Shown: positions 48,133 to 57,389, numbered from the stretch's first letter. The stretch is DNA of 64,000 nt from Microbacterium paulum (GCF_015707995.1 NZ_JAAGRY010000009.1:1-64000), one strand, 5' to 3'. Notes: generated by a model from the sequence alone, not told the origin. Made by a program: numbers and translations.

Positions 48133-49124
48133 AGTTGCGGCGGAGTCTCGCCGCCGGCAGGTGCGAGCGCCGACGCGGCATCCGTGCCCGCGCCGGCGGC
48201 GGCACCCGTCGCGCCCGCGGCGGCGCCGGCACCCGCCGCGAAGGCTGTGCCGATGCCCTTCATCGCCTCGGTGAACTCGCTCGGGATGATCCACATCTTG
48301 TTCGAGGCGCCCTCGCTGATCTTCGGCAGCGTCTGCAGGTACTGATAGGCGAGCAACTTGTCGTCGGGGCGGCCGGCGTGGATGGCGTTGAACACGTTCT
48401 GGATCGCCGCCGCCTCACCCTCGGCGCGCAGGATCGCGGCCTGCTTCTCGCCCTCGGCGCGCAGAATGTCGGCCTGCCGGCGCCCCTCGGCCTCGAGGAT
48501 CTGCGACTGCTTCGAGCCTTCCGCCGTCAGGATCACGGCGCGGCGGTCGCGCTCGGCGCGCATCTGCTTCTCCATCGAATCCTGAATCGACAGCGGCGGG
48601 TCGATCGCCTTCAGCTCGACGCGCGACACGCGGATGCCCCATTTGCCGGTCGCCTCGTCGAGCACGAGCCGCAGTTGGCCGTTGATCTCGTCACGGCTCG
48701 TCAGCGCCTCTTCGAGGTTCAGCCCGCCGACGACGTTTCGGAGCGTTGTCGTGGTCAGCTGCTCGACGGCGCCGAGGTAGTTCGCGATCTCGTAGGTGGC
48801 GGCGCGGGCATCCGTGACCTGGAAGTAGACGACGGTGTCGATCGAGACGACCAGGTTGTCTTCGGTGATCACCGGCTGCGGCGGGAAAGAGACGACCTGC
48901 TCGCGCATGTCGACGAGCGGCCGGAGCCGGTCGATGAAGGGCACCAGCAGGTTGAGGCCGGGGGAGAGGGTGCGCTGGTAGCGGCCGAGGCGCTCGACGA
49001 CGCCGGTGTAGGCCTGCGGGATGATCCGGATCGACCGGAAGACCACCACGATCACGAAAATCGCGATGACCACGAGAAGGACGATCACGAAGATCTGTCC
49101 AGCGAAACCGGCGGCATCGATCAT
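48129..49124 (-). CDS. SPFH/Band 7 (stomatin-like) protein
   Basis: A 331-residue membrane-anchored SPFH protein. N-terminal helix (IFVIVLLVVIAIFVIVVVF), then the SPFH domain (PQAYTGVVERLGRYQRTLSPGLNLLVPFIDR, then FQVTDARAATYEIANYLGAVEQLTTTTLRNVVGG), then an Ala/Glu-rich coiled coil (AEGRRQADILRAEGEKQAAILRAEGEAAAIQ). It sits downstream of the NfeD-like gene, the typical membrane-proteostasis pairing. Overlaps both neighbours by 4 bp. Confidence 0.93.
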   Translation of the reverse strand: MIDAAGFAGQIFVIVLLVVIAIFVIVVVFRSIRIIPQAYTGVVERLGRYQRTLSPGLNLLVPFIDRLRPLVDMREQVVSFPPQPVITEDNLVVSIDTVVYFQVTDARAATYEIANYLGAVEQLTTTTLRNVVGGLNLEEALTSRDEINGQLRLVLDEATGKWGIRVSRVELKAIDPPLSIQDSMEKQMRAERDRRAVILTAEGSKQSQILEAEGRRQADILRAEGEKQAAILRAEGEAAAIQNVFNAIHAGRPDDKLLAYQYLQTLPKISEGASNKMWIIPSEFTEAMKGIGTAFAAGAGAAAGATGAAAGAGTDAASALAPAGGETPPQL

Positions 49125-49642
49125 CGGTCGGCGCTCCTATCGGTGGGGAGGATGGGGTCGGCTGCGACAGGCGCGGCCGCGGAAGATGATTCAGGCGCGA
49201 TCTCGACGCGGGCGCCGCGCACAGCCGTGACGACCACGCGGTCGCCGACGGCGAGCGTGTCGGCCGCGGGGGAGCGGATCACCGACCACAGTTCGCCGTT
49301 GTCGAGGCGCGCTTCGGCGATGTCGCCGGCGAACGGGGCGGTGAGCCTGCCGCCGAGCCCGCGGATCGCGTCGACGTTGGTGGGTTGCAGGGCGCTCGAT
49401 CGGTGCAGAGTGCGCAGCAGCAGCGGCCGGATGGTGAACAGCAGCAGCGCCGACACGGCAGCGGCGGCGACGATCTGCAACCACCAGGGCCCGCCGAGCA
49501 AAGTCACGCCGAGCCCGCCGATCAGAGAGCCCGCGGCGAGCATGAGGAAAGTGAACTCGAGAGTCAGCAGCTCGATGATGACGAACACCAGCGCGAGCAC
49601 CAGCCATGCGATCCAGATGTACTGCGTCAGATCCGGCAACAT
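49121..49642 (-). CDS. NfeD-like membrane protein
   Basis: A 173-residue protein. Three hydrophobic segments (IWIAWLVLALVFVIIELLT, then LMLAAGSLIGGLGVTLLG, then LQIVAAAAVSALLLFTI) precede a soluble OB-fold C-terminal domain (GLGGRLTAPFAGDIAEARLDNGELWSV..TLAVGDRVVVTAVRGARVEIAP), as in NfeD short forms. It pairs with the downstream SPFH gene via a 4-bp overlap and is thought to organise membrane microdomains. ATG 49642 is chosen; a longer frame exists. Confidence 0.88.
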   Translation of the reverse strand: MLPDLTQYIWIAWLVLALVFVIIELLTLEFTFLMLAAGSLIGGLGVTLLGGPWWLQIVAAAAVSALLLFTIRPLLLRTLHRSSALQPTNVDAIRGLGGRLTAPFAGDIAEARLDNGELWSVIRSPAADTLAVGDRVVVTAVRGARVEIAPESSSAAAPVAADPILPTDRSADR

Positions 49643-49719
49643 CGCTCTCGCTCCTTCGGCGCCCTGTCGGCACTCTAACATTCCAGTCGCTCGGGGGCCC
49701 GGTTGGTAGTCTCGTCTTC

Positions 49720-50484
49720 ATGTCACAGCCCATTCCTTCCGGCTCGCTCGTCGGCCGTACGGCACTGGTCACCGGCTCATCGCGGGGGATCGGTGCCGAC
49801 ACCGTCACCTATCTCGCGCAGGCCGGTGCGAACGTCGTCATCAACTTCCGCAACAAGGCCCCCCGCGCCGAGAAGCTCGCCGCACAGCTGCGCGAACTGG
49901 GCGTCGAAGTGCTCGTCGTGCAGGCGGATCTGACCGACCCGGCATCCGTCGCCGACATGATGGCGCAGGTGCAGCAGACCTTCGGCAGCCTCGACCTGCT
50001 CGTCTTGAACGCCTCGGGCGGCATGGAAAGCGGCATGGGCGAGGACTACGCGCTCGTGCTCAACCGCGACGCGCAGCTGAATGTGCTGGATGCCGCGACG
50101 CCGCTCCTGCACGACGGGTCGCGCGTCGTGTTCGTCACGAGCCACCAGGCCCACTTCATTCGCACGACGCCGACGATGCCCGAGTACGAGGCTGTGGCGC
50201 TGTCGAAGCGCGCGGGCGAAGACGCTCTGCGCGAGCGCATCCCCGCTCTCGCCGAGCGCGGCATCGGCTTCGTCGTGATCTCGGGCGACATGATCGAGGG
50301 CACGATCACCGCGACGCTCCTCGAGCGCGCGAACCCGGGCGCCATCGCCGGTCGGCGCGAGTCGGCGGGGAAGCTCTACAACGTCTCGGAGTTCGCGGCC
50401 GAGGTCGCTCTGGCTGCCGTCGAACCGATCCCCGACGACAACACGCGCCTCGTCGGTGACATCAGCTCCTTCGGCGGCGAGTGA
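49720..50484 (+). CDS. short-chain dehydrogenase/reductase
   Basis: A 254-residue SDR oxidoreductase. The Rossmann motif TALVTGSSRGIGADTVTYLAQAG is near the N-terminus. NASGG corresponds to the NNAG region. The active site appears as VTSHQAHF with the catalytic Ser, then YEAVALSKRAGED in which the YxxxK spacing is found as Y-E-A-V-A-L-S-K (expanded and not canonical). Substrate unknown. It faces the HdeD-like gene, with a hairpin terminator between them. Confidence 0.85.
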   Translation: MSQPIPSGSLVGRTALVTGSSRGIGADTVTYLAQAGANVVINFRNKAPRAEKLAAQLRELGVEVLVVQADLTDPASVADMMAQVQQTFGSLDLLVLNASGGMESGMGEDYALVLNRDAQLNVLDAATPLLHDGSRVVFVTSHQAHFIRTTPTMPEYEAVALSKRAGEDALRERIPALAERGIGFVVISGDMIEGTITATLLERANPGAIAGRRESAGKLYNVSEFAAEVALAAVEPIPDDNTRLVGDISSFGGE

Positions 50485-50502
50485 GCCTCGGCATCCACAG
50501 AG

Positions 50503-50544
50503 ACGACGATCGCCCCGTGACCGGAATCACGGGGCGATCGTCGT
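50503..50544. terminator. bidirectional hairpin terminator
   Basis: An 18-bp perfect stem (ACGACGATCGCCCCGTGA with TCACGGGGCGATCGTCGT) flanks a 6-nt loop between the SDR and HdeD-like convergent genes. Confidence 0.85.
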
Positions 50545-50554
50545 GTGCGGGATG

Positions 50555-51103
50555 TTACTTGCCGAACGAGAACGCGCGGACGATGTTAATGATGCCGAAC
50601 ACCACCGCACCGATGCCGAGCAGCCACCACAGGATCACCGCGCCCCAGATGGGCGAGAAGAGCAGGGTGACACCGGCGATGATCGAGATGATCGAGAAGA
50701 AGATCGTCCAGCCGCGGGAGGGCGCCAGGTCGAGCGTCGACAGCGCGACGACTCCTTCGACGATCCACATGATTCCGACGAGGATCCCGACGAACGCTGC
50801 GAGCCACACGGTGGTGGCGCCGAGGTTCGCGAACGCGACGATGCCCGCGATCACGAAGACGACGCCGAGCAGGATGTGGCCGAGCCGCGACCAGCCGCCG
50901 CGGTTCGCCGTGAAGATCCCGAGACCCGCGTAGACGAGGCCCGCGGCGATCGCGTAGATCGCGATGAGAGCGGTGACCACCATGGCGGTCTTGCCTGGCC
51001 AGACGAGGATGAGGATACCGAGAATGACCGAAAGGACGCCGCCGACGCCGAGCGCGGTGCGGATGCCGTTGGGGGCGGCCTTTGCGATGGAGGGTTCAGA
51101 CAT
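50555..51103 (-). CDS. HdeD-like (DUF308) membrane protein
   Basis: A 182-residue protein with about six hydrophobic segments (VGGVLSVILGILILVWPGKTAMVVTALIAIYAIAAGLVYAGL is the first pair). The repeated pattern LLGVVFVIAGIVAFANLG and IFFSIISIIAGVTLLFSPIWGAVILWWLLGIGAVVFGIINIVRAF is typical of the HdeD family, associated with acid-stress resistance in enterics. The role here is unknown. A normal-looking gene that marks the end of the conserved block before the siderophore region. Confidence 0.88.
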   Translation of the reverse strand: MSEPSIAKAAPNGIRTALGVGGVLSVILGILILVWPGKTAMVVTALIAIYAIAAGLVYAGLGIFTANRGGWSRLGHILLGVVFVIAGIVAFANLGATTVWLAAFVGILVGIMWIVEGVVALSTLDLAPSRGWTIFFSIISIIAGVTLLFSPIWGAVILWWLLGIGAVVFGIINIVRAFSFGK

Positions 51104-51326
51104 GACAAGCCCTTTCTGAAAGTCTCCTGTGAGGAGGTGGTTTCAGGCTAGCGTGCACATCGCGCATCATGGGGCATTGTCGGCGCAGTACCGCGCACAA
51201 TGTCATCCTTTCCTCCCGCGGCGCCCGGCGGATCTGCGGCTCTCTCGCCTGCGTACGGGCGCGCTGATAATGCACATTATGTCAACTCACCTAGCCCCCG
51301 CCCCGACGGCGGCGCCGCCGGGCAGG

Positions 51327-51424
51327 TGCCCGCTGCCACTAGACATGACACTCCTGCCATCGAACACGTCAATCTCCGGTTCAGTCGTTCCGAGAAGGCG
51401 CTCGTGACAACGAACGTGTCACTC
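51327..51424 (+). repeat. transposon-end-like block, copy 1
   Basis: About 98 bp resembling 58316-58413 in the same direction at roughly 60% identity, including TG.CC.CTGCCAC.AGACA and CGAACA.GTCA.TCTCCGGTT. Three ~20-bp sub-repeats lie at equal offsets in both copies (GACATGACA at 51342, GAACACGTCA at 51362, GAACGTGTCA at 51412). The surrounding 475-bp gap (51104-51578) has no gene. It also holds two dyads, CATTGT-CG-GCGC..GCGC-ACAATG (51175-51202) and ATAATG-CA-CATTAT (51267-51280). Confidence 0.6.
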
Positions 51425-51578
51425 GCGGTGGCGGTGACCGGGGCGACGGTCCAGCGGCTTTCGCATGGCTGAGCAAGACTCCATCGTGCCTTGCGGGGTG
51501 AATCAGCCCGGGGATCGTCCTGGCTCGTCGACCGAGAACACGCCTGCAACGTGGCGGCGGAACTGAGTCAGCAGAGGG

Positions 51579-53417
51579 TCAGCGCACGATCTCGAACACC
51601 GGCTCGCCCCATCCGATGGTGTTCTCGCGGCTGATATCGAGTCCGGCTCGAGTGATGAGCGTCCTCACCTCGTCCGCGGTGCGGAACCCGGACCCGTGTA
51701 GACAGAAGGACTGCAGGTCTGCGGCCGCGTCGTGATCGTCGATCTCGTCGGGGACGAGCAGGTGCTCGACGACGAGCATCCGTCCGCCGTCCTCCACTGC
51801 GTCGTAGGCGTTGCGTAGTGCCTGCACAGCGTCATTGTCGTTGAGGTCAGCGAGCGTCGATCCCAGCACGACGGTCTCGGCGCGCGGCCACGGGTCGAGC
51901 ACGGAGCCGAGGTGTGCACAAACGTGCGCTCGGGTCGCGTCAGAAAGCGTTGCCAGCGCAGCCTGCTCGCGCGAGGGACGCACAACGAGAGTGACCGCCG
52001 GCGCCGCGTCCGCGCCCAACGCGTCGCTCAGCAGCGTCGCTGCACCCGCCCCACCCGCAACGACCCGCTCCCCGGGACGAAACACGTATTCCCGCGAAAA
52101 TGCCGGGCGCAGCCACTCGAGCTCGGCGGCGGCGGCATCCTCGACGGCGACCGCGACCTCGTCGGAGGCATCTGCGAGTGCGTTGATCGAGCCGCCGAGC
52201 GTCTGCTGCGCCGCCGGGAATCCCGTCTGGACCGCGTCGAGCAGGCCATCGAACACGCGGACGAGACCGCCGATCGGGTGCCGCAGGTTGAGTTCCTCCG
52301 TCACCTCGTCGTCGTCGAGCACGGCTCCGAAGGTGGTGACGGCATAGCGCCCGTCGTCGAGCGCCTCTACGACGTCGATCGTTGCCAGGTAGCGCAGCAG
52401 TTTGTGCACTCCGGTGGCGTCTGCTCCCACCTCGGCGGCGATCTGCGCCGCGGTGTCGTGTCCGCGCCGGATCGCCGGGATGATGCCGAGCGTCACTGCG
52501 ACCCGGATCGCGCGAGACGGCAGTGGGTCGATCAGTTCATGCATCCGGTCGATGTCGTCGACCTCGCTGTCCGGGTCGGGGAGGCCGCCGGTGCCCTCGA
52601 TCTCCTCGACGGTGGTGCGTCTCCAATAGCCGGTGACCTCGACTCGCTCGGGCGCGAGCGCTTTCTCTTCCCGCAGCCACCGTCGGATCGGTTTGATCGC
52701 AAGGGTCTCCCCTGCCACCCATGCGAATGGACGCCCGTCTCTCCAGCGAACGGCTTGGACAGCGTCAGCGAGATGCGTCGTCGTGCCGGCTGGCACAGGT
52801 CCGCGGTGCACCCACGTCACCGTGACGTGCGCCCCGGTCTCGATCGCCTGCTCGTCTGCGGTTCCGCCGACCTCGATGAAGACCTCCGCGGGAAGGTCGT
52901 CTGGCACCTCCTCCAACCACCGCGCGATCGCCGGGATCGCGGTGTCGTCGCCCGCGATCAGCAGCCAATCCGTGTCTGCGGGGTGCAGCAGCGACATTTT
53001 GGGGCCGGCGATGTGGATGCGGTCTCCTGCTTCGCACGTGCGCGCCCAGGTGGATGCGACACCAGTTCCGTGCAGCACGAAGTCGAGCTCAAGACGCTGC
53101 CTGTCGGCGTCGAAAGCTCGCACCGTATACGTTCGGGCGACCGGGCGCGGATCCCGCGGCCACTCGATCACCCGGTCGCGTTGGATCGGCAGGTGCAGCT
53201 CTCCTGTCAACGGATCGGGGAAGAACACCTTGATCTCATCGTCGAACCCCGAGGTCACCAGCGGCGGCAGCTCATGGTCGTCAGTGCGAAACCCGTCGAG
53301 TTGGGGGCCGCCGATGACGATTCTGCGCATGCTGGCGGAGATGTCGAACGTGTCGACCACCGTCAGTTCGCGCAGGGTGATCGGCTCGATCAGAGACGGT
53401 CGGATGCTGCGTGCCAT
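51579..53417 (-). CDS. siderophore-interacting protein fused to SAM-dependent methyltransferase
   Basis: A 612-residue fusion. Residues about 1-280 form a SIP/FAD-binding reductase domain (RRIVIGGPQLDGF, then ARTYTVRAFDADRQRLELDFVLHGTGVASTWARTCEAGDRIHIAGP, then WLLIAGDDTAIPAIARWLEE, then GYWRR), as in ViuB-like ferric-siderophore reductases. Residues about 300-612 resemble class-I O-methyltransferases with an HTH-like dimerisation domain (LPSRAIRVAVTLGIIPAI, then TGVHKLLRYLATIDVVE) and a catalytic domain ending FRTADEVRTLITRAGLDI. The Gly-rich SAM loop is atypical (VVAGGAGAATLLSDAL). Possibly it both reduces and modifies a siderophore; ATG 53417 follows GAGGAGG. Last gene of the uptake operon. 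Confidence 0.8.
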   Translation of the reverse strand: MARSIRPSLIEPITLRELTVVDTFDISASMRRIVIGGPQLDGFRTDDHELPPLVTSGFDDEIKVFFPDPLTGELHLPIQRDRVIEWPRDPRPVARTYTVRAFDADRQRLELDFVLHGTGVASTWARTCEAGDRIHIAGPKMSLLHPADTDWLLIAGDDTAIPAIARWLEEVPDDLPAEVFIEVGGTADEQAIETGAHVTVTWVHRGPVPAGTTTHLADAVQAVRWRDGRPFAWVAGETLAIKPIRRWLREEKALAPERVEVTGYWRRTTVEEIEGTGGLPDPDSEVDDIDRMHELIDPLPSRAIRVAVTLGIIPAIRRGHDTAAQIAAEVGADATGVHKLLRYLATIDVVEALDDGRYAVTTFGAVLDDDEVTEELNLRHPIGGLVRVFDGLLDAVQTGFPAAQQTLGGSINALADASDEVAVAVEDAAAAELEWLRPAFSREYVFRPGERVVAGGAGAATLLSDALGADAAPAVTLVVRPSREQAALATLSDATRAHVCAHLGSVLDPWPRAETVVLGSTLADLNDNDAVQALRNAYDAVEDGGRMLVVEHLLVPDEIDDHDAAADLQSFCLHGSGFRTADEVRTLITRAGLDISRENTIGWGEPVFEIVR

Positions 53418-53430
53418 GGGACTGTCCTCC

Positions 53431-54423
53431 TCAGTTCGCTGCGTCGGCGAGCACGGGGAGGACGTTTTCGAGTGCCCACGGGAGCCCCAGCGGTGAAGGG
53501 TAAGCGATCGGAGAGGCGACATCCTCACCGATGACGCCGTACGCCCCGCGCTGAACGACGTCAAGGCTTTGGAAGAGCGGGTCGGTTTCAAGCTCATCGC
53601 GGCTCATGAGCCCCTCGCCACCGAAGGGGAAGCCGATCACCAGCACGTCCGCCTCGAGCTTGTCGAGGTTTTCCTTGCTGAGCCCTGCGGTGTCGCTCGT
53701 GAACTCGGCGGCAGTCTCAGGGAGGGTGAATCCCAGGTCCGTGAAGAAGGTCACATCGCTTCCCTCGTATGACGAGTATGTGATCTGGTCCGGGTGGATC
53801 ACCGCGTAGGTGATGGTCTTTCCGGAGAACTCGGGGTGGTCGGCTGCGGCCTGAGCGAATGCGTCCTGCACGTCGTCGATCGCCGCCGTGGCCTCGTCGA
53901 CCAGGCCTAGCGCGCATCCTGCGAGTTCGGTGCGATCGATCCAGGTCATCGCATCCAGGCCGTCTTCCGACGTGTAGGCGATGACTGGGGCGATCGAGCT
54001 CAGTTTGTCGTAGTCCTCGTCGAGGCTCCATCCGCTCGTGGCGAGGATCGCGTCGGGGGCGGCGGCCGCGATGGCCTCGAAGTCGATGCCGTCGGCGGGG
54101 TCGTAACTTTCAAGCTCCAGGCCACGCTCGGAGATTGTCTCGGCTTGCCACGCTCCCAGGTCGTATCCGGGGTAGATCACCGGTTCGAGGCCGAGCGCAA
54201 GGGCGATGTCGAGGTCCACGTCGGTGACGACAGCGACGCGTTCCGGCGCCGTATCGAGCGTGCTCGTGCCGAAAGCGTGCGTGAGTGTGTACGGGAATGT
54301 CCCGCACTCTCCGGATGCGGATGCCGTGTCGTCGCCACCGGGCGTGGTTGAGCAGCCCGAGAGCGAAGCGCCCGCCAGCAGCAGGGCGGTGACGGCCGCG
54401 AGCGGTCGCAAGGGTGAAGTCAT
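53431..54423 (-). CDS. iron-siderophore ABC transporter substrate-binding lipoprotein
   Basis: A 330-residue FecB/BtuF-like periplasmic-binding lipoprotein. Lipobox LSGC (SLSGCSTTPGG). The mature protein has the helical-backbone siderophore-binding fold (APERVAVVTDVDLDIALALGLEPV, then AAAAPDAILATSGWSLDEDYDKLSSIAPVIAYTS, then ANVDKLEADVLVIGFPF-type strands). It is expected to bind ferric siderophore outside the membrane and hand it to the two permeases. Overlaps the ATPase gene by 4 bp. Confidence 0.92.
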   Translation of the reverse strand: MTSPLRPLAAVTALLLAGASLSGCSTTPGGDDTASASGECGTFPYTLTHAFGTSTLDTAPERVAVVTDVDLDIALALGLEPVIYPGYDLGAWQAETISERGLELESYDPADGIDFEAIAAAAPDAILATSGWSLDEDYDKLSSIAPVIAYTSEDGLDAMTWIDRTELAGCALGLVDEATAAIDDVQDAFAQAAADHPEFSGKTITYAVIHPDQITYSSYEGSDVTFFTDLGFTLPETAAEFTSDTAGLSKENLDKLEADVLVIGFPFGGEGLMSRDELETDPLFQSLDVVQRGAYGVIGEDVASPIAYPSPLGLPWALENVLPVLADAAN

Positions 54424-55271
54424 GGTTTCTCCTGGGTAGTCGGTGAGGGCACATGTCGCCCTCGGGGAAGGATGAGCGGGGTTCCGGTGTCAGGGTCCGA
54501 GATGATGCGGGCACGCAGGCCGAACACGTCGAGAACGAGCTGCTCGGTGAGCACGTCCGACGGGGCGCCCTCGGCTACCAGCCGACCCTCGCTGACCACG
54601 AGCAGGCGATCGGCGTAGGCGGCGGCCTGCTCGAGGTCGTGCAGCACCATGACGATCGTCTTCCCCGCGTCGACGCGCAGGTCGACCAGCAGGTCGAGAA
54701 CTTCGATCTGGTGTGCGATGTCGAGATACGTGGTCGGCTCATCCAAGAGCAGCAGTCCGGTCTGCTGGGCGAGCGCCATCGCGATCCAGACTCTCTGCCG
54801 CTGCCCTCCCGACAGCGAGTCGACCGGTCGATCCGCGAGCTCAGCGGTGCCGGTGGCGACAAGGGCCTCTGCGATATAGCGCAAGTCCTCGGCACCCGAA
54901 CGGCGGAGCAGTCGTCCGTGCGGATGACGCCCTCGGGAGACCAGGTCAGAGACCGTGATCCCTTCGGGCGCCAGCGGGCTCTGCGGCAGCACGCCGAGCC
55001 GTTGCGCGATGACACGGCTCGGCAGATCGCGCAGGGCGGTTCCGTCGAGGAGCACCTGACCGTCATCGAGGGGCAGCAGGCGCGAGAGCCCCTTCAACAG
55101 GGTCGACTTGCCGCTCGCATTCGGCCCGACGACAGCGGTGATGGACCCCTCGGTGAAACCAACATCAATACCATTGATCACGACCTGGCCGTCGTAGCCG
55201 ATGCGCGCTGCCTCGGCCAGAAGAATCTTCGCGGGAGCGACCTCGACGGAAGAGGATGCTGCAGCGTTCAT
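54420..55271 (-). CDS. iron-siderophore ABC transporter ATPase
   Basis: A 283-residue FecE/FhuC-type ATPase. Walker A GPNASGKSTLLKGLS, Q-loop LGVLPQSPL, ABC signature LSGGQRQRVWIAMALAQQ, Walker B GLLLLDEPTTYLD, H-loop MVLHDL. Energises import of the ferric siderophore. Overlaps both neighbours by 4 bp (ATGA). Confidence 0.95.
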   Translation of the reverse strand: MNAAASSSVEVAPAKILLAEAARIGYDGQVVINGIDVGFTEGSITAVVGPNASGKSTLLKGLSRLLPLDDGQVLLDGTALRDLPSRVIAQRLGVLPQSPLAPEGITVSDLVSRGRHPHGRLLRRSGAEDLRYIAEALVATGTAELADRPVDSLSGGQRQRVWIAMALAQQTGLLLLDEPTTYLDIAHQIEVLDLLVDLRVDAGKTIVMVLHDLEQAAAYADRLLVVSEGRLVAEGAPSDVLTEQLVLDVFGLRARIISDPDTGTPLILPRGRHVPSPTTQEKP

Positions 55272-56293
55272 GGTCGCCTCCGGGTGCGAACGAGCAGGTA
55301 GATGAGCGCGGGAGCGCCGATCACCGCGGTGATGCTGCCGGTGGGCACCGGCGATATGACGGGAGCGGTCTGCGCGATTAGATCGGCGGCGAGAACGACA
55401 GATGCACCCACGAGGGCCGCGGTGACCGAAGCGTCCGCACTCCGCACCAGGCGTACTGCCAGGGGGCCGGAGACAAGCGCCACAAAGCCGATTGGCCCCG
55501 TGATGCTCGTCGCGATCGCCGCCATGCCCGCCCCGAGCAGCAGAGTTCCGAACCGCACTCGAGACACCCGTGTGCCAAGGCCGGCGGCAAGGTCGTCGCC
55601 CAGAGAGAACGTTCGCAATCCCCTCGAGAAGACGGCGAGCAGCATCCCGCCGACCACGAGAGCGATCGCGAGCACCCCGACACCCGGCCAGTCCGCGCCA
55701 CCGAGCGAGCCGATCATCCAGCGCAGCGCCCGCTCGATGCTCATCTCCTCAGCACGGGTCACGAGGTAGGTGGTCACGGCGCTCGCGCAGGCGCCGATCC
55801 CGATGCCGACGAGTACAAGCCGGTAGGGACTGACCCCGCGGTGCCAGCTGAGAAGGAAGACGAGCACCGCGACGCCGACGGCGCCGAGCACCGCGCTGAT
55901 CTGCACGCCCACCCCCACCACTCCCAGCGTGATGACTGCTGTCGCCGCCGCCGACGCACCGGCTGAGATGCCGAGAATGTCGGGGGTAGCCAGCACGTTG
56001 CCGACCAGACGCTGGTAAAGATGCCCCGCAAGGCCGAACAGGCATCCGGCGAGCATGGCGGTCAGGGTTCGCGGGACCCTCGTGTCGAACACGACGAATG
56101 CGGCCAGTCCCTCGCCGCGACCGAAGACCGCCGGCACGATCTTGTCGACCGGCAGTTCGGCTGACCCCGCGAGCAGGATCTCGCAGATGCCGAGCACGAA
56201 GAGCACGGCAAGGAGCGCACCACCGACGACGATTGCCCGCTGCCGCCCACGACGGCGCGCGTGGGCCAACTGCGGAATCAGGACCTCGGTCAT
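55268..56293 (-). CDS. iron-siderophore ABC transporter permease (FecCD family)
   Basis: A 341-residue FecCD permease with about ten hydrophobic segments. The family text GILGISAGASAAA appears as DILGISAGASAAATAVITLG, and GPIGFVALVSGPLAVRLV is the conserved coupling region. Pairs with the next permease. Overlaps both neighbours. Confidence 0.93.
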   Translation of the reverse strand: MTEVLIPQLAHARRRGRQRAIVVGGALLAVLFVLGICEILLAGSAELPVDKIVPAVFGRGEGLAAFVVFDTRVPRTLTAMLAGCLFGLAGHLYQRLVGNVLATPDILGISAGASAAATAVITLGVVGVGVQISAVLGAVGVAVLVFLLSWHRGVSPYRLVLVGIGIGACASAVTTYLVTRAEEMSIERALRWMIGSLGGADWPGVGVLAIALVVGGMLLAVFSRGLRTFSLGDDLAAGLGTRVSRVRFGTLLLGAGMAAIATSITGPIGFVALVSGPLAVRLVRSADASVTAALVGASVVLAADLIAQTAPVISPVPTGSITAVIGAPALIYLLVRTRRRP

Positions 56294-57366
56294 GCGGGCA
56301 CCACCGTGCGACGTCGGGCGAGGAGCACGAACACCGGCGCACCAATGACCGCGGTCGCGATCGCGACCTGAAGTTCACCATTCCCCGGCACGAGTCGGCA
56401 TGCGACATCGGCAAGCAGGATCAACGAGGCACCGCAGAGCGCGCCGTAGGGCATCAGCCACCGATGGTCGTTGCCAACAAGAAGCCGAGCGGTATGGGCA
56501 CCGAGCAGTCCAACAAACGCCACCGGTCCGACCGCGGCGGTCGCGGCGGCGCAGAGCACCACCGCGACGAGCGCCCCGTACAGCTGCCAGCGACCAACCG
56601 CGACGCCAAGCCCCTCAGCGACCTCGTCTCCCAGGGCGAGCGCATTCAGTGGCCCGCCAAGAGGCAACGCGAGGGCCAGACCGACGATCACAAAGACCCA
56701 GATCTCCTCGATCACCCCACCGCGGCCATTGAGTTGGCCGACCGACCAGTAGTTGTAGTGCGCGTAGACCGCCGTGTCGCGCACAATGAGCAGGGTGATC
56801 AGCGACCCCAGAATCGCGGACAGGGCGGCACCGGCGATAACCAGACTGATGGTGGAGCTTGCGGCAAGGCTGGCGAGCCGAGCGATCACCAACACGACGC
56901 ACGCGGTCACCGCAGACCCCGCCAACGCCCACCAGAAATACGATGACGCCCCGCGCACCCCAAAGAACAAGATGCCCAGCAGCACCGCGAACGCGGCACC
57001 GAGCTCGATGCCCAGCACACCGGGATCCGCTAGCGGATTGCGGGTGAGCGCCTGCATGATCACACCCGAGCAGCCAAGGCTCGCGCCGACGAGAAGAGCA
57101 AGCACTGCCCGCGGTACTCGTTCGCTGACGATCACGAGTGATTCATAGTCATTGCCGGCGCGCGCTCCGGTGAGGACGTCGATGATCACGTCGACGGAGA
57201 TGCTGCGCGCACCGAGAGCAATGCTCAAGATCACACCGATGACCACGATGGCGAGGAGGCCGAGCAGACCCAGGAGACGGCGGCGGCCGCGTGTGCGCAC
57301 CACAAGGTGGAGCCGCCGATCGACCGTGGAGGAATCCACGGAGATCACGGCAGGAGAAGCAGGCAC
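56290..57366 (-). CDS. iron-siderophore ABC transporter permease (FecCD family), first gene
   Basis: A 358-residue FecCD permease, the first gene of the operon. SERVPRAVLALLVGASLGCSGVIMQALTRNPLADPGVLGIELGAAFAVLLG is the signature region, and GPVAFVGLLGAHTARLLVG is the coupling region. GTG 57366 lies just downstream of the iron box, which therefore controls the whole uptake operon. The ribosome site for this start is weak. Confidence 0.9.
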   Translation of the reverse strand: MPASPAVISVDSSTVDRRLHLVVRTRGRRRLLGLLGLLAIVVIGVILSIALGARSISVDVIIDVLTGARAGNDYESLVIVSERVPRAVLALLVGASLGCSGVIMQALTRNPLADPGVLGIELGAAFAVLLGILFFGVRGASSYFWWALAGSAVTACVVLVIARLASLAASSTISLVIAGAALSAILGSLITLLIVRDTAVYAHYNYWSVGQLNGRGGVIEEIWVFVIVGLALALPLGGPLNALALGDEVAEGLGVAVGRWQLYGALVAVVLCAAATAAVGPVAFVGLLGAHTARLLVGNDHRWLMPYGALCGASLILLADVACRLVPGNGELQVAIATAVIGAPVFVLLARRRTVVPA

Positions 57367-57370
57367 ATGA

Positions 57371-57389
57371 TGAGCGTAGGCTTACCTAA
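57371..57389. promoter_or_regulatory. DtxR/IdeR-type iron box
   Basis: TGAGCGTAGGCTTACCTAA matches 15 of 19 positions of the DtxR/IdeR consensus (TTAGGTTAGGCTAACCTAA). It lies between the divergent permease and AraC genes, so Fe-loaded DtxR/IdeR should repress uptake when iron is sufficient. The match was counted by eye; no regulator gene is in the window. Confidence 0.8.
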
